Shown here piece after piece: positions 1 through 5,305 of a stretch of DNA of 5,305 nucleotides. Source of the stretch: Deltaproteobacteria bacterium RBG_16_54_18 (GTDB lineage: Bacteria > Desulfobacterota > B13-G15 > RBG-16-54-18). The notes beneath the pieces are model-generated. The model did no database searches. It was not told the DNA's origin and saw only the letters and a program-made list of their open reading frames with translations. The position numbers and the translations under genes were made by a program. Position 1 is the stretch's first letter, and the number at the start of each line of letters is the position of its first letter. Where the stretch lies: contig MGQT01000009.1 in the NCBI GenBank assembly GCA_001797935.1, forward strand, positions 10,856 to 16,160. Direction: 5' to 3'.

Positions 1-1589
1 CCTATATGAAGGGTCGCGAGAACTATCTCTGCCGCCGCCGGTTCCGGCAATTCAATCAGCAGCCGCGCTTCAAGATTATCGAAGACGCTTCTTGTTTCAA
101 CGAGGTGAGCGCCTGGGCCGCTCGGACCAAGACCGGCGACCGAGCCGAGTTGGAAGGGGTGCCGGACGATTTCGCGGCCTGGGCAGAGATATGCTGCAGC
201 CGCGATCACTGTCTCGGGGGAGAATGCACGGATTACAAACGGTGTTTCCTGACGCACATGCGCCAGGCAGCTGCCGCGGCACAGGTGGTGGTGGTCAACC
301 ACCACCTCTTTTTCGCCGACCTGGCCATCAGGAACGCGGGGGGAGAGGTAATCCCGCAATACGAGCGGGTGATCTTCGATGAGGCCCATCAGTTGGAGGA
401 CGTGATCACCTCCCATTTCGGCCTGGCCGTCAGCACCTACCGCGTAGAGGAGTTGGCCCGGGACATCGGCCGGGAGTTGGCCGCGGGGAGGCGGACTCCG
501 GCAGGGCTGCAGGAGGCCCTCGATAACCTCCGGGCGAAGGGTTCGCAGTTCTTCACCCTCTTTCAGGGGGGAGAGCGCTACCGGCTTGCCGAGCCGGACC
601 CCCTGGTCTTTTCCCTCCTCGCGGCAATCAGTTCAAGTCTCAACACCCTGCGCACAATTATGGTCAAGAGGCCCCCTACGGAGGAGATCGGCGCCCTGAT
701 CCGCCGCACGCAGGACTTCAGGGGAGACCTCGAGTTTATCCTCTCCCAGGGTGATCCACAGTACGTCTATTGGTGCGAGAACCGAGGGAAGGGGGTCTTT
801 CTCAAGGCCTCACCCGTCAATGTCTGGCCGGAGTTGCAGAACAGGCTCTATCCCCGCTTGGAGACGGCCATCTTTACCTCCGCCACTCTCTCGGCCCAAG
901 GGGGGTTCGCCTATTTCAGAGAAAGGCTCGGCCTCAACGATGCCGAGGAACTTATCTTCCCCTCTCCTTTTAATATGCAGCAGCAGGTGGTGATCTATCT
1001 CCCCCCCGGCATGCCGGAGCCCAATGCCCCCGCCTTTCCCCAGGCGGCTGCCAAAGAAATAGAGGCCATTCTCCGTATCACCAAGGGGAGGGCCTTTGTC
1101 CTGTTCACGAGCAATAAAAACATGCAGGAGGTCTATGGCCTGCTCAAAGGCAGGCTCCCCTACCGGCTCCTGCTCCAGGGTGAAGGGCCCAAACACCTCC
1201 TCCTGGAGGAGTTTAAGGAGGACGTCTCCTCAATCCTCTTGGGGACGGCGAGCTTCTGGGAAGGGGTGGATGTCCCCGGCGAGGCCTTAAGCTGCGTCAT
1301 CATCGACAAGCTCCCCTTTGACCCCCCTACCGAGCCGGTGACACAGGCGCGCATCGAGCGGATCGCCCAGCAAGGGGATAACCCCTTTTATCAGTATCAG
1401 GTCCCGGCCGCCATCATCACCTTGAAGCAGGGCTTGGGAAGGCTCATCAGGGGGGCGGAGGATAGGGGGGTCCTTTCGATCCTGGACAGCCGTATCCTCA
1501 CCAAGGAGTACGGCAAGCTCTTCCTCCAGAGCCTCCCGCCGGCGCCGGTGGTGCACAAGCGGGAAGAGATAAAGCGGGTCTTTGAGTGA
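1..1589 (+). CDS. DinG/YoaA-type (XPD-like) Fe-S ATP-dependent DNA helicase, 5'-truncated by the window edge
   Basis: This is the C-terminal part of a superfamily 2, XPD/DinG-like 5'-3' DNA helicase. Residue numbers count from the Met codon at base 6. Seen: GRENYLC with Cys9, then Cys69-x4-Cys74-x5-Cys80 followed by F; these four fit the family's 4Fe-4S ligands. NHHLFFAD is at 98-105, the Walker B box FDEAH at 124-128, TSATLS (motif III) at 291-296, FWEGVD (motif V) at 417-422 and QGLGRLIR (motif VI, arginine finger region) at 475-482. The frame is open to the left edge, so Met at base 6 is almost certainly internal. The missing 5' part should carry the Q motif and Walker A, roughly 100 residues or more in relatives. 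DinG/YoaA proteins unwind forked DNA, D-loops and R-loops in repair and replication-conflict resolution. All visible motifs are intact and no frameshift is seen. The assignment to DinG/YoaA rather than another XPD-like branch is an inference, so no gene symbol is given. Confidence 0.93.
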   Translation, partial: YMKGRENYLCRRRFRQFNQQPRFKIIEDASCFNEVSAWAARTKTGDRAELEGVPDDFAAWAEICCSRDHCLGGECTDYKRCFLTHMRQAAAAAQVVVVNHHLFFADLAIRNAGGEVIPQYERVIFDEAHQLEDVITSHFGLAVSTYRVEELARDIGRELAAGRRTPAGLQEALDNLRAKGSQFFTLFQGGERYRLAEPDPLVFSLLAAISSSLNTLRTIMVKRPPTEEIGALIRRTQDFRGDLEFILSQGDPQYVYWCENRGKGVFLKASPVNVWPELQNRLYPRLETAIFTSATLSAQGGFAYFRERLGLNDAEELIFPSPFNMQQQVVIYLPPGMPEPNAPAFPQAAAKEIEAILRITKGRAFVLFTSNKNMQEVYGLLKGRLPYRLLLQGEGPKHLLLEEFKEDVSSILLGTASFWEGVDVPGEALSCVIIDKLPFDPPTEPVTQARIERIAQQGDNPFYQYQVPAAIITLKQGLGRLIRGAEDRGVLSILDSRILTKEYGKLFLQSLPPAPVVHKREEIKRVFE

Positions 1590-1811
1590 AAGAAGCCCTG
1601 CAATGTACTTTAGCAATCTATCCCCGGCAACGTAGATAGACCTTTAGCATCATACGCGGCATCCTCCAGCAGGAATTTTTCTGATATTTCGCTGCCTAGA
1701 TCCCTCTGTAATTGTATTGTAATGAGTATTATGGTATCTACAATTAATGGCGCCGTTTACTCTTGCGCTTTGCCTTTACGGCAGTCCGCGGCGCCTGTCT
1801 ACAAGAGCTTC
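1590..1811. other. Spacer between helicase and exporter genes, with weak small repeats
   Basis: No gene is supported here. An 8-base direct repeat CTTTAGCA occurs at 1608-1615 and 1642-1649. Between the copies lies a 6-bp inverted repeat, TCTATC at 1617-1622 and GATAGA at 1635-1640, with a 12-base loop and no following T-run. A 4-bp hairpin TCCT/AGGA (1662-1665 and 1671-1674) is followed by five T at 1676-1680; it could be a very weak terminator for the helicase gene but the stem is too short to call. The exporter reading frame stays open from 1722, but that part looks unlike the protein family and is treated here as probable leader. No convincing -35/-10 pair was found. Confidence 0.4.
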
Positions 1812-3206
1812 ATGGGAAAACGGCCAGAGACCGCGCGTATGGACAGCGAACCACATCACCGAGGCAAGACAACAGCAGGCAGGCAACCCCCACCCTTAAG
1901 ATTTGAACTGTCACACGTTCTCCGGGCGTTGCAGTACAGGAATTACCGGCTCTTCTTCAGCGGCCAGTTCATTTCGCTCACCGGCACCTGGATGCAGACG
2001 GTCGCACAGGCGTGGCTCGTCTATCGGTTGACCGGCTCGGCGATTCTGCTCGGATTCGTCGGTTTCGCAGGACAATTTCCGGTTTTTCTGTTTGCAACCC
2101 TCGGCGGGGCCTTTGCCGATAGGCACAACCGCCATCGCATCCTGATTATCACGCAAACATCATCCATGCTCTTGGCCTTTTGTCTGGCCGCTTTGACCAT
2201 CACCGATTACGTGCAGGTGTGGCATGTCTTTATCCTCGCCTCCCTCCTCGGACTCGTCAATGCCTTTGACGTCCCGACGCGGCAGGCATTCGTGGTTGAT
2301 ATGGTCGGGAGAAATGATCTTATCAACGCCATCGCGCTCAATTCATCAATGTTTAATGGGGCGCGCATCATCGGCCCGACGATTGCGGGCGTACTCGTAG
2401 CGACGGTTGGTGAAGGGTGGTGCTTCTTCGCCAACGCAGTCAGCTATATCGCAGTTATCATCGGCCTGCTGCTGATGAAGATCACAAGGCAGGAACGTGT
2501 CTCCCTGCCCGGCTCGACCCTTGCCAGCATTATCGAGGGTCTCGGCTACGCCGCGCGCACGGGCCCGGTGCGCGCCTTATTGCTGCTCCTGGGGCTGGTC
2601 AGCCTTCTCGGGATGCCGTATGTCGTGCTCATGCCGATCTTTGCGGATCAGATACTGCATGGCGGGGCGCAAGGACTTGGCGTATTGATGGGGGCGGCAG
2701 GGGTCGGCGCCTTGATCGGCGCCTTGAGTCTGGCCGCTCGGCAAGGAGTGCGCGGACTCGGCCGTGTGATTGCGTTTGCCGCCGGAGGTTTCGGAGCAAG
2801 CCTTATCCTCTTTTCCTTATCACGTTCATTTTGGCTCTCCGCAGCCCTGCTCGTACCGGTCGGCTTCTGCATGATGGTGCAAATGGCCGCGTCGAACACC
2901 ATGGTGCAGTCGATGGTGCCGGATAAGCTGCGCGGGCGTGTGATGGCGGTGCACTCGATGATGTTCATGGGCATGGCCCCATTCGGCGCCCTCCTCGCAG
3001 GCGCGCTTGCCCATCATCTGAGCGCACCCATTACCGTGACGCTCGGCGGCGCCGTCTGTATCGTGGGAGCGGCAGTGTTCTGGTCCCGCTGGCCACTGCT
3101 CAGGCATGAGGCCCGACAGATGATCGTCGCCATGCAGATGGCCGGCGGCGAACCTGCCGAAGAGACGACCAGTGGAGGGAATATTGCCTCTGTCGGGCCA
3201 CGGTGA
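1812..3206 (+). CDS. MFS exporter, DHA3/EntS-like (12 membrane segments)
   Basis: Inner-membrane major facilitator transporter, probably a proton-coupled exporter of small molecules (drug or siderophore type); the substrate cannot be read from sequence. Numbering is from the Met at 1812 (464 residues). Family-like sequence begins at YRNYRLFF (42-49) and SLTGTWMQTVAQAWLVY. The motif-A loop GGAFADRHNRHR lies at about 98-109 after the second membrane segment. DKLRGRVMAV at 371-380, between segments 10 and 11, is typical of the DHA3 group. About twelve hydrophobic stretches can be counted, six on each side of a central charged loop near 223-253. The C-terminal 30 or so residues are hydrophilic. 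Start: the frame extends to ATG 1722, but that adds 30 residues with no membrane or family character and has no Shine-Dalgarno. ATG 1812 has AAGAG four bases upstream; ATG 1839 has AGAGA eight bases upstream and is equally possible. It may be cotranscribed with the envelope-protein gene 48 bases downstream. Confidence 0.88.
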   Translation: MGKRPETARMDSEPHHRGKTTAGRQPPPLRFELSHVLRALQYRNYRLFFSGQFISLTGTWMQTVAQAWLVYRLTGSAILLGFVGFAGQFPVFLFATLGGAFADRHNRHRILIITQTSSMLLAFCLAALTITDYVQVWHVFILASLLGLVNAFDVPTRQAFVVDMVGRNDLINAIALNSSMFNGARIIGPTIAGVLVATVGEGWCFFANAVSYIAVIIGLLLMKITRQERVSLPGSTLASIIEGLGYAARTGPVRALLLLLGLVSLLGMPYVVLMPIFADQILHGGAQGLGVLMGAAGVGALIGALSLAARQGVRGLGRVIAFAAGGFGASLILFSLSRSFWLSAALLVPVGFCMMVQMAASNTMVQSMVPDKLRGRVMAVHSMMFMGMAPFGALLAGALAHHLSAPITVTLGGAVCIVGAAVFWSRWPLLRHEARQMIVAMQMAGGEPAEETTSGGNIASVGPR

Positions 3207-3242
3207 CGACGGCGGCAGTTGACAGGGAGATCATGAAGATTT

Positions 3243-3246
3243 AGGA
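3243..3246 (+). promoter_or_regulatory. Ribosome binding site of the envelope-protein gene
   Basis: AGGA lies eight bases before the ATG at 3255 and supports that start over the next ATG at 3258. It sits within the 48-base gap after the exporter stop, so translation of the second gene can start independently. Confidence 0.5.
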
Positions 3247-3254
3247 TACTTTCG

Positions 3255-4202
3255 ATGATGATCAAGAGTCATATAAACCATGGGCGACCATATCTAATCC
3301 TCTTACTGGTGATTTTTCTCATCCAATTCACCCTTGGCTGCCACCAGACGCCGGCTAAACACCCCAAAAAAACAAAAAAGGCCGAGACGAGCGCAGAGGC
3401 AGGAGGCGAAAAGACCCTTACACTTGCCAGCGGGAACACGATCACCAATGAATATGCCCTTCGCTTTTACAGTTTGGCAACGAGCAGCATAGAGGCAGGA
3501 TATGACGCCTTCGAAATAGTGCATAAGGAGAAAAAGGTCTATTACGAGGCGGACAGACGGTATTCCATTAAAACCGTAGAAAATACCGATTATGTCCCCA
3601 AATCAGGCGATCCTATTGAAACTAAAGATATAACCGGTGACGGCATCCCCGAGCTGATTATCGGGGTGTGGAGTGGCGGCGCTCATTGCTGTTTTAGCGT
3701 CATAATTTTCTCCTTGGGAGAAGAGTTGAAGAAAATTGCCGAGATCGAAGGTGGCGATTCAAGCCTTGAATTTAAGGACTTTGAAGAAGACGGTCTCTAT
3801 GAGGTAGTGGGTAGCGACTGGACCTTTGCCTATTGGGAAACATCCTTTGCAAATTCGCCGGCGCCGCAAGTTGTGTTACGATACCTTCACGGGAAATATG
3901 TGCTCGCTACGGATTTAATGAAAAAAAATTCCCCCGGGAAAAAAGAAATAAAGGCGAAGATCGATGAAATAAGCCATGCGTTTGCGAGATCGGCTGCGTT
4001 TGATGATGAAGTACCGCCGGAGTTATGGCAGTACATGCTCGACCTGATATATTCCGGTAATGGTAAAATAGCACTCACTTTTTTCGATAAGGCATGGCCC
4101 GATCAGAGAGAGGGTAAGGAGGAATTTTTGGCGGCTTTTAAGGCGCAGCTGGCAAAAAGTAGTTACTGGCCGGAAATAAAGACGTTCAATAAGTGGAGAT
4201 AA
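3255..4202 (+). CDS. Putative lipoprotein or membrane-anchored envelope protein with FG-GAP/VCBS-like loops and GGAHCC motif; function unknown
   Basis: I do not recognise a named family; this is a 315-residue predicted exported protein. Residues 1-12 are polar and basic, 13-28 are strongly hydrophobic, and TLGC ends at Cys29. This resembles a lipobox, but with Thr at -3 it is non-canonical, so an uncleaved membrane anchor is possible. A Lys-rich linker follows at 35-42. The central part has two acidic beta-propeller-like loops: D-I-T-G-D-G-x-x-E-L-I-I at 125-136, which fits FG-GAP/VCBS calcium-binding loops, and a looser FKDFEEDGLYEVV at 173-185. Between them WSGGAHCC (139-146) places two adjacent cysteines after a short Gly-rich turn. 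The C-terminal part (about 228-315) is charged and probably helical. It lies 48 bases after the exporter gene and faces the ferredoxin gene. Codons are more A/T-rich than in the two upstream genes, with A-runs near 3365-3378 and 3920-3927, which could mean separate ancestry. Gene call firm; function unknown. Confidence 0.8.
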   Translation: MMIKSHINHGRPYLILLLVIFLIQFTLGCHQTPAKHPKKTKKAETSAEAGGEKTLTLASGNTITNEYALRFYSLATSSIEAGYDAFEIVHKEKKVYYEADRRYSIKTVENTDYVPKSGDPIETKDITGDGIPELIIGVWSGGAHCCFSVIIFSLGEELKKIAEIEGGDSSLEFKDFEEDGLYEVVGSDWTFAYWETSFANSPAPQVVLRYLHGKYVLATDLMKKNSPGKKEIKAKIDEISHAFARSAAFDDEVPPELWQYMLDLIYSGNGKIALTFFDKAWPDQREGKEEFLAAFKAQLAKSSYWPEIKTFNKWR

Positions 4203-4238
4203 TTGCGCTTGTACGCTGACTGCGTATAGTCGATTGTA
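4203..4238. other. Convergent intergenic gap with two small hairpins
   Basis: Thirty-six bases separate two facing stop codons. TACGC/GCGTA (4212-4216 and 4222-4226) can form a 5-bp stem with a 5-base loop. ATAGT/ACTAT (4226-4230 and 4238-4242) can form a second 5-bp stem, sharing base 4226 with the first and running into the neighbouring stop codon. No T-run follows on either strand, so a factor-independent terminator is not supported; the hairpins may still help separate the convergent transcripts. Confidence 0.25.
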
Positions 4239-5030
4239 CTATCTATTCGCCTTTGCCTGATCAAGCATATCTTGTAAATGAACTTCAGGGTGGCGGTAAC
4301 GCTCGTAGCGGGGTGTCTTCTCCCCATACTGGATCGCCTCCTGCGGGCACCATTGCAGGCAGGCCAGACACTGCTCGCATCGGTGCTGCCATAATGGCCT
4401 CCCCGCACGCAACTTGATATTCGCGGCTGGACAGACCTTTGCGCAGATCCCGCAGCTATTGCATTTATCGTCCACCCAGAATTTCTTGTCCATCGTGCGC
4501 ACGTGCCGAAAAGACATCTTATAAATCCCGGAAAAGAGGATGTTCTGCCACAGGGGCCCCCTGTCAACTTTGTGCCGCTCGCCATGCGCCAGCTCCCTGG
4601 CAATCTGCTTTATCTGCCCCTGCGCTTTTTTGAATAGTTGTCTCTGTGCGGCAAGCGGCCCCGGCCCGCCCCAGGGGATGTAATTGGAAGGGAGCACCAC
4701 GGAGTAGCCCAGGGAGAGCGGCAGGTGATGGGCTGCCATCAATCGCTGGAGCTGCACCAAGGTAGCAGCAGGCTGGCCGGCGTTGACAGCTACGGCAAAC
4801 AGGTACGCCGCAGGCGTGACCTTGAGATGCTTGACAAACTCGATGACCCGGCTGGGCAACCCCCAGATATGCACGGGAAAGACGATGCCCACGGCATCGG
4901 CCTGCACCTTAAAAGGTTTTTTGGGCCTTGGCATAAATTCAATGCCGGCACGGGGTAATGCCGCAGCCAGCTGCTGCGCAACCCACAAAGAATTACCGGT
5001 TCCCGTGTACACATACAACCGCACCTTCAA
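4239..5030 (-). CDS. EFR1-family flavodoxin-ferredoxin fusion (2[4Fe-4S]), TTG start
   Basis: Cytoplasmic electron carrier joining an N-terminal FMN-binding flavodoxin-like domain to a C-terminal dicluster ferredoxin. Numbering is from the TTG at 5030 (263 residues). The FMN phosphate loop YTGTGNS is at 8-14. FPVHIWGLPSRVIEF at 51-65 matches the flavodoxin second-loop region. C190-x2-C193-x2-C196-x3-C200-P and C218-x2-C221-x2-C224-x3-C228-P are two complete 4Fe-4S sets. Length and domain order fit the EFR1 family, which is common in anaerobes; its redox partner is generally unknown. Start: the frame also opens at ATG 5075, adding 15 residues (MNTPRAPMRSTKGAH). TTG 5030 has AAAAGGAG five bases upstream and gives an N-terminus, (M)KVRLYVYTGTGNS, that starts right at the first flavodoxin strand as in relatives. 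ATG 5075 has a weaker AGGA eight bases upstream, so both remain possible. No redox partner gene is seen nearby. Confidence 0.9.
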   Translation of the reverse strand: MKVRLYVYTGTGNSLWVAQQLAAALPRAGIEFMPRPKKPFKVQADAVGIVFPVHIWGLPSRVIEFVKHLKVTPAAYLFAVAVNAGQPAATLVQLQRLMAAHHLPLSLGYSVVLPSNYIPWGGPGPLAAQRQLFKKAQGQIKQIARELAHGERHKVDRGPLWQNILFSGIYKMSFRHVRTMDKKFWVDDKCNSCGICAKVCPAANIKLRAGRPLWQHRCEQCLACLQWCPQEAIQYGEKTPRYERYRHPEVHLQDMLDQAKANR

Positions 5031-5035
5031 ATGCG

Positions 5036-5043
5036 CTCCTTTT
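5036..5043 (-). promoter_or_regulatory. Strong Shine-Dalgarno that supports the TTG start of the EFR1 gene
   Basis: Read on the minus strand, AAAAGGAG is followed by CGCAT and then TTG. This is the best Shine-Dalgarno match in the window at good spacing (five bases) and is the main reason for choosing the TTG at 5030 rather than the ATG at 5075. Confidence 0.65.
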
Positions 5044-5090
5044 GTTGATCTCATAGGGGCTCGTGGGGTATTCATGACAAATTTCCTAAT

Positions 5091-5096
5091 AATATA
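5091..5096 (-). promoter_or_regulatory. Possible -10 element of the EFR1 gene
   Basis: TATATT on the minus strand matches five of six bases of TATAAT. Transcription would begin around 5084, which falls in the AGGA of the ATG at 5075 and leaves a leader of about 54 bases before the TTG. No recognisable -35 hexamer lies 15-18 bases upstream, so the site may be activator-dependent or a chance match in AT-rich DNA. Confidence 0.25.
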
Positions 5097-5305
5097 CGAA
5101 TTGCGCCTTTGGTCTTTATTATTGAAAATTACGCATTAATGTACCAGCCTCCACCTGATTTTTAAAGGATTTTTTCTTGTCTGGATATGGTAACTATGCT
5201 TAACTCTACGTAATTAAAGAGCAAACCGGAATGTCGTACATTAATTGTTACCTCAGACGATAAAACCTCGATAATTGGACTTGCCAAATATATTAAAACT
5301 TATAT
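5097..5305. other. AT-rich non-coding region upstream of the EFR1 gene, with an inverted pair of 10-base boxes
   Basis: No credible coding frame is seen. The box GTACATTAAT occurs at 5236-5245 on the plus strand and at 5135-5144 on the minus strand, a perfect 10-bp inverted repeat 91 bases apart. Near the right end CCTC plus CGATAA is repeated loosely at 5251-5263 and 5266-5274, and TTGG/CCAA (5275-5278 and 5284-5287) can form a 4-bp hairpin. The region probably contains regulatory DNA for the EFR1 gene and possibly for a gene beyond the right edge. Confidence 0.35.

Noticed and set aside
810..1196. Minus-strand open frame of 128 codons inside the helicase gene
   Set aside because: It lies fully antisense to conserved helicase motifs, has no recognisable domain, and GC-rich coding DNA commonly leaves the opposite frame open.
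1287..1616. Minus-strand open frame of 109 codons over the helicase 3' end
   Set aside because: It is antisense to motifs V-VI of the helicase and has low-complexity composition without a domain.
1662..1680. Hairpin TCCT/AGGA followed by five T as a terminator of the helicase gene
   Set aside because: A 4-bp stem is too short and too weak for a confident factor-independent terminator.
2417..2926. Plus-strand open frame of 169 codons inside the exporter gene
   Set aside because: It is an Arg/Ala-rich shifted-frame product of the exporter gene; the exporter frame itself carries intact membrane segments and motifs throughout.
3233..3244. Minimal frame ATG AAG ATT TAG after AGGGAG in the exporter/envelope-protein gap
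   Set aside because: A three-codon peptide with a gap of only three bases to the purine run is likely chance; AGGA at 3243 plus ATG 3255 explains the downstream gene better.
4638..5139. Plus-strand frames of 106 and 118 codons opposite the EFR1 gene
   Set aside because: They are antisense to the flavodoxin domain and show no domain; the minus-strand protein explains the region.
1..5305. A new defence or mobile system built from helicase, exporter, envelope protein and ferredoxin
   Set aside because: The genes differ in strand and spacing, each main domain has a common stand-alone role, and no nuclease, integrase, repeat array or toxin partner is present.

Overview
The window holds four protein genes in a bacterial layout, with no RNA gene, CRISPR array or insertion sequence that I can see. 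The first two genes are GC-rich; the third gene and the last 230 bases are visibly richer in A/T. Protein style and the Fe-S flavodoxin-ferredoxin gene suggest an anaerobic Gram-negative bacterium, perhaps of the Desulfobacterota (deltaproteobacterial) type. That placement is an inference and is weak.

Layout: (1) bases 1-1589, + strand, the 3' part of a gene for a DinG/YoaA (XPD-like) superfamily 2 DNA helicase with an Fe-S cluster. The 5' part, with Walker A, lies outside the window. (2) 1590-1811, a spacer with small, weak repeats. (3) about 1812-3206, + strand, a 12-segment major facilitator exporter of the DHA3/EntS-like type; its start is ambiguous. (4) 3255-4202, + strand, a putative membrane-anchored or lipoprotein envelope protein of unknown function with FG-GAP/VCBS-like acidic loops and a GGAHCC motif. 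(5) 4239-5030 (or 5075), - strand, an EFR1-type flavodoxin plus 2[4Fe-4S] ferredoxin protein, convergent with gene 4 across 36 bases. (6) about 5076-5305, AT-rich non-coding DNA upstream of that gene.

The genes do not form an obvious pathway. Exporter and envelope protein lie 48 bases apart on one strand and could share a transcript. The helicase (DNA repair or R-loop/replication conflict resolution) and the electron carrier look like independent housekeeping or accessory genes. I found no convincing new multi-gene system. The points most worth checking are the non-ATG start of the EFR1 gene, the uncharacterised GGAHCC envelope protein, the over-long N-terminus of the exporter frame and a pair of inverted 10-base boxes upstream of the EFR1 gene.
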